64,000 nt of DNA. Origin: Pseudomonas cichorii (GTDB lineage: Bacteria; Pseudomonadota; Gammaproteobacteria; Pseudomonadales; Pseudomonadaceae). A model generated the notes under the pieces. That model saw nothing but the letters and a program-made list of their open reading frames with translations. It was not told the origin of the DNA and did not search any database. This document shows, piece by piece, positions 43,146 to 52,040 of the stretch (the first letter of the stretch is position 1; every line of letters starts with the position of its first letter). The stretch spans positions 62,001 to 126,000 of the forward strand of contig NZ_BLVZ01000010.1 of the NCBI RefSeq assembly GCF_015471405.1, in the 5' to 3' direction. A program made the translations under genes and the position numbers.

Positions 43146-44000
43146 ATGGCTCAATTTCGTAAAGTGCTGTCGATCCAAGCTGGCCAGCCGACTTCAGACG
43201 GGGCCGGTGTGCGCCTGACGCGGGTGTTTGGCGGCCAGGGTGTCGAGCAGTTCGATCCGTTCCTGATGCTCGATGAGTTTGGTTCGGACAAGCCGGACGA
43301 CTATATCGCCGGGTTTCCGCCTCATCCGCATCGCGGCTTTGAAACCGTGACTTATATGCTCGAAGGCCGCATGCGCCATGAAGATCACATGGGCAATGTC
43401 GGCCTGTTGCAGAGCGGCGGCGTGCAGTGGATGACGGCGGCACGCGGCATCATTCACAGTGAGATGCCGGAGCAGGAAGAAGGTGTGATGCGCGGCTTTC
43501 AGTTGTGGCTGAATCTGCCGGGCAAGAACAAGTTGATGGACGCCAGTTATCAGGACATCCAGCCGCAAGACATTCCCCGCCTGACCACCGAAGCCGGTGT
43601 TGAGGTGGTGGTCATTGCAGGCCGGTTTGACGATGGGCAGGTTCAACAGGATGGCGCCGTACAGCGGCCGGATACCGAGCCGCAGTACTTCGACTTTCAT
43701 CTGCCCGCAGGCAGCAGCATCAGCCCGCGCATTCCCGAAGGACATCGGGCGTTGCTCTATGTGTATGAAGGCAGTATCGAAGTTGAAGGTTGCCCGCAGG
43801 CCGTTGGTGCAAGCCGTCTGGTGCGGCTGGCCGATGAAGGTGAGTTGCAGATCAACAGCTCAAGCGGTGCGCGAGTGCTGTTGATTGCCGGCAAGCCGTT
43901 GCGTGAGCCTGTGGTGCAATACGGGCCATTCGTGATGAATACCCGCGAAGAGATCGAACAGGCCTTGCGGGATTTCAGGGATGACCGCTTGACGGCTTGA
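43146..44000 (+). CDS. Pirin family protein
   Basis: A 284-aa bicupin. The N-terminal metal site uses PHPHRGFETVTYMLEG (His about 58 and 60) and HEDHMGNVG (His and Glu near 77-80), with IIHSEMP following as the last ligand. The C-terminal cupin is divergent. Pirins of this type have quercetinase or redox-sensing roles; the actual substrate is not known. Start ATG at 43146, with only a moderate AGGAG 11 bases upstream. It is divergent from the autotransporter, with 266 bases between. The product is cytoplasmic. Confidence 0.9.
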   Translation: MAQFRKVLSIQAGQPTSDGAGVRLTRVFGGQGVEQFDPFLMLDEFGSDKPDDYIAGFPPHPHRGFETVTYMLEGRMRHEDHMGNVGLLQSGGVQWMTAARGIIHSEMPEQEEGVMRGFQLWLNLPGKNKLMDASYQDIQPQDIPRLTTEAGVEVVVIAGRFDDGQVQQDGAVQRPDTEPQYFDFHLPAGSSISPRIPEGHRALLYVYEGSIEVEGCPQAVGASRLVRLADEGELQINSSSGARVLLIAGKPLREPVVQYGPFVMNTREEIEQALRDFRDDRLTA

Positions 44001-44071
44001 CGGCCTGACAGCAAGAAGCATCGCGAATGAATTCGCTTAGATGGTAATTCCGATCAGTCAGGTCATGCTCC

Positions 44072-44157
44072 GTGGGAGGGGCCTTGGCCGCGACTTCATT
44101 CAGGCGCTGAAAATGTGTTGCCTGTAAGCAAGTCGTCGCGGCCAAGGCCCCTCCCAC
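44072..44157. repeat. GTGGGAGGGGCCTTGGCCGC palindromic repeat
   Basis: Left arm GTGGGAGGGGCCTTGGCCGC (44072-44091) and right arm GCGGCCAAGGCCCCTCCCAC (44138-44157) are perfect complements. The loop holds AAGTCG/CGACTT parts that extend the stem. It lies between convergent pirin and patatin genes and is a plausible bidirectional terminator. Confidence 0.85.
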
Positions 44158-44183
44158 AAGTGACTGGTATGCCTTAAAAACGA

Positions 44184-45368
44184 TTACTCCAACCGCAAGA
44201 ACCGTTTCAACTCGTCCCGCTGGGCCATGGCATCGCGACGACCGAGGTCGATCAGTTCGCTGCAATACCCCGCCTCGAACAGCAGATAGCTCAATACGCT
44301 GGCACCGCTGGTCTTGGTCGCACCAGGGCCGCGCAGGAAAGTGCGCAGGGCCGGTGGCAGTTCGTGGCGGTGGCGGGCAGCGATTTCATCCAGTGGCTGG
44401 CTCGGGGAAATCACCAGCACCTCCACGGGAGCCATGCCAGGTTGCCGTCTGGCCTGTTCATCGGCCAGCAACGAACTCATCAGGTTCAAACGTTCAAGCA
44501 ATTCAATATCGCTTTCCAGATTGTCGATGAAGGTGCTGTTGAGCATATGGCCACTGATTTGCGCCAGACTCGGCTGAATACCACTGGTAGCCCGATGGAT
44601 CTGTTTATTGGGCTGTACACCGCGAGGATTGCCACTGACGCCCACCACCAGCACCCGGTTGGCCCCCAGATGCAATGCCGGGCTGATGGGTGCCGACTGC
44701 CGCACCGCGCCATCGCCGAAATATTCATGATCGATCTTTACGGGCTCGAACAGCAGCGGAATCGCCGAGCTTGCCAGCAAATGATCCACGGTCAATTGAG
44801 TCGGCAGGCCAATGCGCCGATGGCGCAACCAGGGCTCGATGGTGCCTCCGCCCTGATAGAAGGTCACCGCTTGCCCGGACTCGTAGCCAAAGGCCGTGAC
44901 CGCCACAGCCCGCAGATGATTGCTGTCGATGGCCGCATCGATACCTGACAGGTCCAGCCGGTCACTGAGCAAGTCACGCAAGGGAGAACTGTTGAGCAGC
45001 GCGACAGGAATGTCGCGGCCCAGCCCGGTCAGGCTGCGTCCGAAAAAACGCCCCGCCTGACGAATGACGCCGGGCCAGTCGCTGCGCAGTACCTGATGGC
45101 TGCGAAACGCCTGCCAGAACTCGGTCAACTGGCGGATGGCGATGCGAAAGTGCAGCGCGCCACTGGCCAGTTTCACCGCATTGATAGCGCCGGCCGAGGT
45201 GCCGACAATCACGGGAAACGGGTTGGCCGCCCCTGCGGGCAGGAGGTCGGCAATCCCCGCCAGTACACCGACCTGATAGGCGGCACGGGCGCCACCTCCA
45301 GACAGAATCAAACCGGTAACCGACTCTTTCTCGTTCACTGCATTTGTCACTACTGCACGTTCTGGCAT
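44184..45368 (-). CDS. Patatin-like phospholipase
   Basis: A 394-aa enzyme with the Ser-Asp dyad of patatins. Glycine-rich oxyanion loop SGGGARAAYQVGVLAG (about residues 24-39), nucleophile elbow GTSAGA (Ser about 58) and the Asp in FGDGAVRQ (about 217). There is no signal peptide, so it is cytoplasmic or delivered otherwise. The C-terminal 150 residues lack known motifs. It lies 36 bases downstream of the LpxL gene on the same strand and may be cotranscribed with it. Substrate probably membrane phospholipid or acyl chains. Confidence 0.88.
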   Translation of the reverse strand: MPERAVVTNAVNEKESVTGLILSGGGARAAYQVGVLAGIADLLPAGAANPFPVIVGTSAGAINAVKLASGALHFRIAIRQLTEFWQAFRSHQVLRSDWPGVIRQAGRFFGRSLTGLGRDIPVALLNSSPLRDLLSDRLDLSGIDAAIDSNHLRAVAVTAFGYESGQAVTFYQGGGTIEPWLRHRRIGLPTQLTVDHLLASSAIPLLFEPVKIDHEYFGDGAVRQSAPISPALHLGANRVLVVGVSGNPRGVQPNKQIHRATSGIQPSLAQISGHMLNSTFIDNLESDIELLERLNLMSSLLADEQARRQPGMAPVEVLVISPSQPLDEIAARHRHELPPALRTFLRGPGATKTSGASVLSYLLFEAGYCSELIDLGRRDAMAQRDELKRFLRLE

Positions 45369-45404
45369 CTACAACGAACCTCAGTGAACAACCATTCTTT
45401 TTAT

Positions 45405-46334
45405 TTATGTTTTTTTGTATAGCTTCGGTTCGCCCTCCGGTCGACTTTTAAAACGTCGGTGCGCCCAGAGATATTGCTCCGGACATTCAGTGATGGCAAT
45501 TTCAATCCACTGATTTATTCGCAGGCAATCCTCTTCATCGCTCTGACCGGGGAAATCCTGCAGCGGCGGATGAATCACCAGCCTGTAACCGCTACCGTCC
45601 GCCAGCCGCTGCTGGGTGAAGGGCACGACCTGAGCACGGCCCAGCTTGGCAAACTTGCTGGTCGCCGTCACTGTCGCAGCCTGAATGCCGAACAGCGGCA
45701 CGAATACGCTCTGCTTGGCGCCATAATCCTGATCCGGTGCATACCAGATCGCACGGCCGGCACGCAGCAGCTTGAGCATGCCACGCACGTCTTCGCGCTC
45801 GACAGCCAGGGAGTCGAGGTTATGCCGCTCACGACCGCGACGCTGGACGAAATCGAACAACGGGTTCTTGTGCTCGCGGTACATGCCATCGATGGTGTGC
45901 TGCTGGCCCAATAACGCTGCACCAACCTCCAGGGTGGTGAAGTGCAGGGCCATGAGAATCACCCCTTCCCCCTGCTGTTGCGCACGCTGCAAATGCTCCA
46001 GCCCTTCGATGCGGGCAAGCCCGGCCAGGCGACGCCTGGACCACCACCAGCTCATGGCCATCTCGAAGAAGGCAATGCCGGTCGAAGCGAAGTTTTCCTT
46101 GAGCAACTGCTTGCGCTGGGCAGCAGACAAATGCGGGAAACACAGCTCCAGATTACGCGAGGCGATATATTTTCGATCAGTGGCCACGCAATACATCGCC
46201 GCGCCCAGCAGCCGACCGATCACCAGCAGTACTCGAAACGGTAACTGGACAATCAGCCACAAGAGCCCCAACCCCAGCCATAACGGCCAGAAACGGGGGT
46301 GAAGAAAACTGGCTTTAAAACGCGGGCGATCCAT
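45405..46334 (-). CDS. lpxL: Lipid A lauroyl/acyl transferase (LpxL/HtrB family)
   Basis: A 309-aa inner-membrane acyltransferase adding a secondary acyl chain to lipid A. An N-terminal membrane segment lies near residues 15-40. The catalytic HX4E motif is HFTTLE (about 130-135), and DQDYG, PLFGIQAATVT and the C-terminal HRRFKSRPEGEP are family marks. The position beside minC matches other pseudomonads, and the divergent spacing to minC is about 120 bases. The ribosome site is weak. Acyl chain choice cannot be read from sequence. Confidence 0.9.
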   Translation of the reverse strand: MDRPRFKASFLHPRFWPLWLGLGLLWLIVQLPFRVLLVIGRLLGAAMYCVATDRKYIASRNLELCFPHLSAAQRKQLLKENFASTGIAFFEMAMSWWWSRRRLAGLARIEGLEHLQRAQQQGEGVILMALHFTTLEVGAALLGQQHTIDGMYREHKNPLFDFVQRRGRERHNLDSLAVEREDVRGMLKLLRAGRAIWYAPDQDYGAKQSVFVPLFGIQAATVTATSKFAKLGRAQVVPFTQQRLADGSGYRLVIHPPLQDFPGQSDEEDCLRINQWIEIAITECPEQYLWAHRRFKSRPEGEPKLYKKT

Positions 46335-46455
46335 TTAAGCTTCCGTCAGGACAAAGGCTGCGCATTCTACATCGGTTCGACCCGGCTTGCGGCCCGAGGG
46401 CGTTCTCGTTATAAGTCTCGGCACTTTTAGCGACAAGCTGTTGTGTATCCCGACC

Positions 46456-47196
46456 ATGAGCCAGATCGAATCGCAAAACCCGGACCCAGTGTTTCAGCTC
46501 AAAGGCAGCATGCTTGCCATCACCGTCATGGAGCTGGCCCGGAACAACCTCGACGCCCTGGACCGTCAATTGGCGGCCAAGGTTGCCCAGGCCCCCAACT
46601 TTTTCAGCAATACACCGCTGATCCTGGCACTGGACAAACTCTCGCCCAATGAAGGGAACGTGGATCTGCCCGGTCTGATGCGCGTCTGCCGTCAGCATGG
46701 CCTGCGCACCCTGGCGATACGGGCCAACCGCATCGAAGACATTGCCGCCGCCATCGCCGTCGATCTTCCCGTGCTGCCGCCATCCGGCGCCCGGGAACGT
46801 GTGCTGGAGCCTGTCGAAGCAGAGGCACCGAAAAAGATTCCCGAGAAACCGCCCGAGCCAACCGTCAAGCCAACGCGCGTGATAACCGCTCCAGTGCGCG
46901 GCGGACAGCAGATTTATGCCCAGGGTGGCGATCTGGTTGTCGTGGCTCCGGTCAGCCCCGGTGCGGAACTTCTGGCCGATGGCAACATCCATGTTTACGG
47001 CCCGATGCGCGGCAGGGCACTGGCAGGCATCAAGGGCGACACCAAGGCACGGATCTTTTGCCAGCAACTGGGCGCCGAACTGATTTCAATCGCCGGGCAA
47101 TACAAGGTTTCCGAGGACTTGCGCAGGGACCCTCTCTGGGGGGCTCCGGTACAAGTCAGCCTGTCCGGCGACGTGTTGAACATCATTCGTCTTTAA
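46456..47196 (+). CDS. minC: Septum-site inhibitor MinC
   Basis: A 246-aa division inhibitor that blocks FtsZ assembly away from mid-cell. The N-terminal MinC_N domain (about 8-105) begins PVFQLKGSMLAITVMEL. A proline-rich linker (about 110-145) with EKPPEPTVKPT follows. The C-terminal beta-helix (about 145-246) has GGDLVVVAPVSPGAELLADG and IHVYGPMRGRALAG, the site that binds MinD. The ATG at 46456 fits the family; the frame is open back to 46387. It heads the minCDE order and is divergent from lpxL. Confidence 0.95.
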   Translation: MSQIESQNPDPVFQLKGSMLAITVMELARNNLDALDRQLAAKVAQAPNFFSNTPLILALDKLSPNEGNVDLPGLMRVCRQHGLRTLAIRANRIEDIAAAIAVDLPVLPPSGARERVLEPVEAEAPKKIPEKPPEPTVKPTRVITAPVRGGQQIYAQGGDLVVVAPVSPGAELLADGNIHVYGPMRGRALAGIKGDTKARIFCQQLGAELISIAGQYKVSEDLRRDPLWGAPVQVSLSGDVLNIIRL

Positions 47197-47428
47197 CGGA
47201 TACTGCCGCAATTTTCAAAGCATCTCTGACTCGTCGCGAAAACGTAGTAAAGGTTGTAGGAAATCCTGAGAAACACCTGTTTCTCGACTGTTGCATCAAC
47301 CGAAAGCAGTAGCGTAGAGCTATCTTTCATGGCCGAGCTTCCGTGATTTCCATCATTCTTCGATTAACGTCGCTTCAAGGGATGCTCTTCAGGGACTAAC
47401 TGTCCTTTTCCTCTAGGGGTGATACACC

Positions 47429-48241
47429 TTGGCCAAGATTCTCGTGGTTACATCCGGCAAGGGTGGTGTGGGCAAGACCACCACCAGCGCCGCCATCGGC
47501 ACAGGCCTCGCTCTGCGTGGCCATAAAACAGTGATCGTCGATTTCGACGTCGGCTTGCGTAACCTGGACCTGATCATGGGTTGCGAGCGCCGCGTGGTGT
47601 ACGACTTCGTCAACGTCGTCAACAACGAAGCGACACTCACCCAGGCCCTGATCAAAGACAAGCGCCTTGAAAACCTCTACGTGCTTGCGGCAAGCCAGAC
47701 CCGCGACAAGGATGCGCTGACCGTCGAAGGCGTCGAGAAGATCCTCGACGAACTCAAGGAAAACTTCGAGTTCGTGATCTGCGACTCCCCGGCCGGTATC
47801 GAAAAAGGTGCTCACCTGGCCATGTACTTCGCTGATGAAGCGATTGTCGTGACCAACCCGGAAGTGTCTTCGGTACGTGACTCGGACCGCATGCTGGGCC
47901 TGCTGGCCAGCAAGTCCCGTCGCGCAGAGCGCAACGAAGACCCGATCAAGGAACACCTGCTGCTGACCCGCTACAATCCGGAGCGCGTCACCAAGGGTGA
48001 AATGCTGGGCGTCGAAGACGTCGAGGAAATCCTCTCGATCCGCCTGCTGGGCGTGATTCCAGAGTCTCAGGCAGTCCTGAAGGCTTCCAACCAGGGTATC
48101 CCGGTCATTCTCGACGACCAGAGCGACGCCGGTCAGGCGTACAGCGATGCGGTCGATCGTTTGCTGGGCAAGGACGTTGCTCATCGTTTCGTCGATGTGC
48201 AGAAGAAAGGATGGTTTGAGCGTCTTTTTGGAGGCCGCTAA
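47429..48241 (+). CDS. minD: Septum-site ATPase MinD
   Basis: A 270-aa membrane-associated ATPase. The deviant Walker A is SGKGGVGKTT (about residues 9-18) and DFDVGLRNLD marks the A' motif. The C-terminal amphipathic helix KKGWFERLFGG (about 259-269) binds the membrane. It recruits MinC and oscillates with MinE. The start is TTG (47429), the only start that preserves the N-terminal MAKILVVTSGK; AGGGG stands 10 bases upstream. Its stop touches the minE start. The 230-base gap to minC suggests it may have its own promoter. Confidence 0.96.
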   Translation: MAKILVVTSGKGGVGKTTTSAAIGTGLALRGHKTVIVDFDVGLRNLDLIMGCERRVVYDFVNVVNNEATLTQALIKDKRLENLYVLAASQTRDKDALTVEGVEKILDELKENFEFVICDSPAGIEKGAHLAMYFADEAIVVTNPEVSSVRDSDRMLGLLASKSRRAERNEDPIKEHLLLTRYNPERVTKGEMLGVEDVEEILSIRLLGVIPESQAVLKASNQGIPVILDDQSDAGQAYSDAVDRLLGKDVAHRFVDVQKKGWFERLFGGR

Positions 48242-48502
48242 ATGAATATTTTTGACTTCTTTCGTGACCGCAAAAAAGAAAGCACGGCCTCGGTAGCGAA
48301 AGAGCGTCTACAGATCATCGTGGCGCACGAACGCGGCCAGCGAAGCACTCCTACGCCTGACTATCTTCCTGCCCTGCAGAAAGAACTGGTGGAAGTGATC
48401 CGCAAATACGTCAACATCGAGTCCGATCAGGTACAGGTCGCTCTGGAAAACCAGGGCAGCTGTTCGATTCTGGAACTCAACATCACCCTGCCAGATCGCT
48501 GA
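48242..48502 (+). CDS. minE: Cell-division topological factor MinE
   Basis: An 86-aa protein. The N-terminal membrane-binding and MinD-binding part reads MNIFDFFRDRKK, then VAKERLQIIVAHERG; the dimerisation domain ends in ILELNITLPDR. It stimulates MinD ATPase to make the pole-to-pole oscillation. The ATG follows the minD stop directly (TAAATG), so the two are coupled; the ribosome site is inside minD (GGAGG at 48232-48236). Confidence 0.96.
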   Translation: MNIFDFFRDRKKESTASVAKERLQIIVAHERGQRSTPTPDYLPALQKELVEVIRKYVNIESDQVQVALENQGSCSILELNITLPDR

Positions 48503-48593
48503 TCCGGCGGTTGCCCACGGCGGCATGAGCGACACTTTCCTCGGAGTGCCGTCCATGCCGCCGTTGGCGTTTACAGCGTTTCGAGGCCGTTGC

Positions 48594-49229
48594 ATGCCGT
48601 TGTCGAACATCCGCATCATCCATCAGGACGCCGCCGTTCTGGTCATCGATAAACCCACATTGCTGCTTTCAGTCCCAGGTCGCGCCGACGACAACAAGGA
48701 CTGCCTGATTACCCGCCTGCAGGAAAACGGCTATCCCGAAGCCCGTATCGTTCACCGACTGGACTGGGAAACCTCCGGCATCATCCTGCTTGCCCGCGAC
48801 GCCGATACCCATCGCGAACTGTCTCGCCAGTTCCATGACCGCGAAACAGAAAAGGCCTACACCGCCCTGTGCTGGGGTCAGCCGACGCTGGACAGCGGCA
48901 GCATTGACCTGCCTCTGCGCTACGACCCGCCGACCAAACCCCGGCATGTGGTGGATCATGAGTCCGGGAAGCATGCGCTGACCTTCTGGAAGATCGTGGA
49001 GCGCTACGACACTCACTGCCGCGTGGAACTCACCCCGATCACCGGACGCTCGCATCAATTGCGGGTGCATATGCTGTCCATCGGGCATCCACTGCTGGGT
49101 GATGGCTTGTATGCCCATCCCGAGGCATTGGCGGCCTATCCACGCCTGTGCCTGCACGCCAGCATGCTGAGCTTCACCCATCCGGTCAGTGGTGAGCGGT
49201 TGAAGTTCGAGTGTGCGGCACCGTTTTGA
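48594..49229 (+). CDS. rluA: RluA-family 23S rRNA/tRNA pseudouridine synthase
   Basis: A 211-aa synthase making pseudouridine in 23S rRNA (746) and some tRNAs. The catalytic aspartate lies in VHRLDWETSG (about residues 47-56), and TPITGRSHQLRVHM (about 147-160) is the other family hallmark. No S4 domain is present, as in RluA and unlike RluC/D. The ATG at 48594 gives the family's N-terminus (MPLSNIRIIHQD); the frame is open to 48525. The order minE-rluA matches other pseudomonads. Confidence 0.92.
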   Translation: MPLSNIRIIHQDAAVLVIDKPTLLLSVPGRADDNKDCLITRLQENGYPEARIVHRLDWETSGIILLARDADTHRELSRQFHDRETEKAYTALCWGQPTLDSGSIDLPLRYDPPTKPRHVVDHESGKHALTFWKIVERYDTHCRVELTPITGRSHQLRVHMLSIGHPLLGDGLYAHPEALAAYPRLCLHASMLSFTHPVSGERLKFECAAPF

Positions 49230-49233
49230 TGTG

Positions 49234-49282
49234 TTCGCGAATGAATTCGCTGCTACGCCCGCGTAGCGAATGCATTCGCGAA
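49234..49282. repeat. Dispersed palindromic repeat, compact variant
   Basis: TTCGCGAATGAATTCGCTGC (49234 on) and GCGAATGCATTCGCGAA (to 49282) face each other with a short centre (ACGCCCGCGT). The arms match the GTAGGAGCGAAT family, but the loop is missing. It lies between rluA and apeB. Confidence 0.75.
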
Positions 49283-49338
49283 AAAGCACGACTGAGGCCA
49301 ATACGGTAAACTCGCGCCACTGCTGTCTGGAGCTACTT

Positions 49339-50628
49339 ATGCGCGAAGAGCTGAACAAAGGCCTGATCGACTTTCTCAAGGCCTCCCCCACCCCGTTCCA
49401 CGCCACTGCAACCCTTGTAAATCACCTCGAAGCGGCCGGTTTCCAGCGTCTGGACGAGCGTGAAACCTGGGCTGTCGAAACCGGCGGGCGTTATTACGTC
49501 ACCCGCAACGACTCCTCTATCGTCGCCTTCAGAATGGGCCGTCATTCGCCACTGACCGGCGGGATTCGCATGGTCGGCGCCCATACCGACAGCCCGTGCC
49601 TGCGGGTCAAACCGCAGCCGGAACTACAGCGTCAGGGTTTCTGGCAACTGGGCGTGGAAGTCTACGGCGGCGCGCTGCTGGCGCCCTGGTTCGACCGTGA
49701 CCTGTCGCTGGCCGGGCGTGTCACCTTCCGTCGCGACGGCAAGGTCGAAAGCCAGTTGATCGATTTCAAGTTGCCCATCGCGATCATTCCCAACCTGGCC
49801 ATCCACCTCAATCGTACGGCCAATGAAGGCTGGGCGATCAATGCCCAGAACGAACTGCCGCCGATCCTGGCCCAAGTAGCCGGTGACGAACGCGCCGACT
49901 TCCGCGCCCTGCTCACCGAGCAACTGGCCCGCGAGCACGACCTGAACGCCGATGTGGTGCTCGATTACGAGTTGAGTTTCTACGACACCCAGAGCGCAGC
50001 CGTGGTCGGCCTCAATGGCGACTTCATTGCCGGTGCCCGTCTGGACAATCTGCTGTCCTGCTTCGCAGGCTTGCAAGCGCTGCTCAACAGCGACACCGAT
50101 GAAACCGCTCTGCTGGTGTGTACCGATCACGAAGAAGTCGGTTCTTCATCGACCTGCGGCGCAGACGGCCCGATGCTGGAGCAGATCATCCAGCGTCTGC
50201 TGCCCAACGGCGAAGACTATGTGCGCACCATCCAGAAGTCGCTGCTGATCTCGGCGGACAACGCCCATGGCGTTCACCCCAACTACGCCGAAAAGCACGA
50301 CGCCAACCATGGCCCGAAACTCAATGCCGGGCCGGTCATCAAGGTCAACAGCAACCAGCGCTACGCCACCAACAGCGAAACCGCAGGGTTCTTCCGCCAC
50401 CTGTGCATGGCCGAAGAAGTACCGGTGCAAAGCTTTGTGGTGCGCAGCGACATGGCCTGCGGCTCGACCATCGGCCCGATCACAGCCAGCCATCTGGGCA
50501 TTCGCACCGTGGATATCGGTTTGCCGACCTTTGCCATGCATTCGATCCGCGAACTGGCCGGCAGTCATGACCTGTCGCATCTGGTGAAAGTGCTCAGTGC
50601 GTTTTACGCCAGCCACGAGTTGCCGTAA
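49339..50628 (+). CDS. apeB: M18-family aminopeptidase
   Basis: A 429-aa dinuclear zinc aminopeptidase (aspartyl aminopeptidase family) acting in the cytoplasm. Metal ligands: GAHTDSP (His about 82), the bridging Asp in GARLDN (about 236), the catalytic Glu pair in TDHEEVGS (about 265-272), SDMAC (Asp near 374) and the last His in TFAMHSIRE (about 408). The ATG at 49339 has GGAG 6 bases upstream and gives the length known from P. aeruginosa. Follows rluA in the conserved order. Monocistronic. Confidence 0.92.
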   Translation: MREELNKGLIDFLKASPTPFHATATLVNHLEAAGFQRLDERETWAVETGGRYYVTRNDSSIVAFRMGRHSPLTGGIRMVGAHTDSPCLRVKPQPELQRQGFWQLGVEVYGGALLAPWFDRDLSLAGRVTFRRDGKVESQLIDFKLPIAIIPNLAIHLNRTANEGWAINAQNELPPILAQVAGDERADFRALLTEQLAREHDLNADVVLDYELSFYDTQSAAVVGLNGDFIAGARLDNLLSCFAGLQALLNSDTDETALLVCTDHEEVGSSSTCGADGPMLEQIIQRLLPNGEDYVRTIQKSLLISADNAHGVHPNYAEKHDANHGPKLNAGPVIKVNSNQRYATNSETAGFFRHLCMAEEVPVQSFVVRSDMACGSTIGPITASHLGIRTVDIGLPTFAMHSIRELAGSHDLSHLVKVLSAFYASHELP

Positions 50629-50752
50629 CTCCCCGTCTTCGCGAGTGAGCGGTTCGCAGCCCGGCCCGTTCACTCGCGCATTGCGCTACATCAAAACGCC
50701 AGCCCCAAACCCATCTAGACTCATAGGTGCCGAGTCAGTGAGGTACAGGGCC

Positions 50753-50917
50753 ATGGATCCGTTCCATTCAATGCTGATGATTACCGTGATCGGGATGCTG
50801 TTGCTCAGCGTCGGCTTCAGTTACCGGGATCGGGGTGCTGGCGTGTTCATGATCTGGATCGGCATGGTCTTCGTGATCGGCACGGTCGGCTTCAAGATTC
50901 TCGAAAAGCTGACCTGA
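50753..50917 (+). CDS. Small two-helix membrane protein, 54 aa
   Basis: A 54-aa protein with two hydrophobic segments (about residues 5-22, SMLMITVIGMLLLSVGF, and 30-48, GVFMIWIGMVFVIGTVGF) and a short polar loop YRDRGAG between. A ribosome site GAGGTACAGGG precedes the ATG at 50753. It is present at the same place in other pseudomonads (from memory of the PA3248 position), which supports a real gene. Function unknown. It is convergent with the GntR regulator, with 8 bases between the stops. Confidence 0.7.
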   Translation: MDPFHSMLMITVIGMLLLSVGFSYRDRGAGVFMIWIGMVFVIGTVGFKILEKLT

Positions 50918-50925
50918 TCATGAGG

Positions 50926-51687
50926 CTAGGCACTCACTTGAGCCTCGCCGAGAGTGGGCAGGCTTGACAGAAAATCCCCCGCCACCGCACTGACATGAAT
51001 CGCGTCGTGCCGCCAATATTCCAGGTCGCAATCGATCAGGCGACCGCGCTGATCGTAGTTGACCCGCGCAATGCACAAACCCGGGCTGCCCACTGAAACC
51101 TTGAGCGCCGCGCAGGCATCGGCATGCAGCGCCGTAGGCACAATCTCGAAATGCACCTGGCCATAGCACAGGTCATAACGGCTGGCGTACAACTCGGTAA
51201 GCGACTGGCTGAGATCGCAATCGAGGATGCCGGGGAAATACTCAGGGTTCAGGTAATGCTCGACATACAGCACCAGACGCTGGTCGATGCGCCGCGCCCG
51301 GCAGATCTGGATCACGCTGGAAAGCGCTGGCAACTGGAGTTTTTCACAGATTTTCGCTGAAGCCGGTTGCAATCGCGCTGAAATGATCTGGGTTTCAGCC
51401 ACGCGCCCTTGTGCCTGGACCATCGCATGAAAGTGGCTGCGACGGATCAGGTCATAGGCCAGACGCGGAGGCGAGACAAACCAGCCGCGTCGCTCCTCGC
51501 GATAGATCAGCCCCTGAGCCTCCAGTTGCACCAGGGCTTCACGCAGGGTGATACGAGTCGTATCAAATACCTCACTGAGCTTGCGCTCGGCAGGCAGCTT
51601 GCTACCGGACGGTAACAAACCGTGCTCGATCTGCTCCTGCAAGGCGTTGCAAATAGTTGTTACCGCTCGTGGTACATCTTCGCGCAT
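50926..51687 (-). CDS. GntR/HutC-family regulator with UTRA ligand domain
   Basis: A 253-aa repressor. The N-terminal winged helix (about residues 10-75) reads GSKLPAERKLSEVFDTTRIT then LREALVQLEAQGLIYREERR. The UTRA effector domain (about 95-245) follows, as in HutC and PhnF. The ATG at 51687 is chosen for the domain start; a longer frame begins at 51729 but overlaps a candidate operator. A TGGACTAGACCA dyad 13 bases upstream suggests autoregulation, and a similar site precedes the divergent ABC operon. The ligand is probably the substrate or a product of that transporter. Confidence 0.88.
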   Translation of the reverse strand: MREDVPRAVTTICNALQEQIEHGLLPSGSKLPAERKLSEVFDTTRITLREALVQLEAQGLIYREERRGWFVSPPRLAYDLIRRSHFHAMVQAQGRVAETQIISARLQPASAKICEKLQLPALSSVIQICRARRIDQRLVLYVEHYLNPEYFPGILDCDLSQSLTELYASRYDLCYGQVHFEIVPTALHADACAALKVSVGSPGLCIARVNYDQRGRLIDCDLEYWRHDAIHVSAVAGDFLSSLPTLGEAQVSA

Positions 51688-51700
51688 TGAGATACCTGCC

Positions 51701-51712
51701 TGGACTAGACCA
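51701..51712. promoter_or_regulatory. Candidate GntR operator TGGACTAGACCA (regulator side)
   Basis: Near-perfect dyad (TGG-N-CTAG-N-CCA) 14 bases before the regulator start. HutC/PhnF-type repressors bind TGGTxTAGACCA-like sites. It sits where a bound repressor would block its own transcription. Confidence 0.6.
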
Positions 51713-51729
51713 GCTCCATTAAAGGGCAC

Positions 51730-52040
51730 GATTCAAGACTTGAGCCCCCCATTGAAAGTGTTTTCAAGCCTAGGTCGCCTATATGACCATCATGTGACAA
51801 ATCGCATCACGATCCATGCCAATGGTCGCTTGAACACCCTGAAATCCCTTGGGAAGCAAGCTATTCAAGATGGTCTACGCTTAGCTCGCAACGCAGCACA
51901 CATGCTCTGACCATAGAACAGAAAACAACTCTCGACACAAAAATGTCATGCAAGAAGCCTAACTTGGCTCAGGTATTGCTGATCTAGACCAAACTATCCG
52001 CAAAGAACGCTTCCGAAAGGAAGTGCAAAAGGAGATTTGA
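51730..52040. other. Divergent control region of the GntR/ABC operon
   Basis: 310 bases between the regulator and the binding-protein gene. Besides the two dyads listed separately, a half-site TGGTCTA lies at 51871-51877. No small gene is seen. The ABC operon promoter should be between about 51900 and 52000. Confidence 0.5.
51980..51991. promoter_or_regulatory. Candidate GntR operator TGATCTAGACCA (ABC operon side)
   Basis: Same dyad as at 51701 with one change in the left arm, 49 bases before the binding-protein ATG, a position suited to repression of the operon. Confidence 0.6.
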
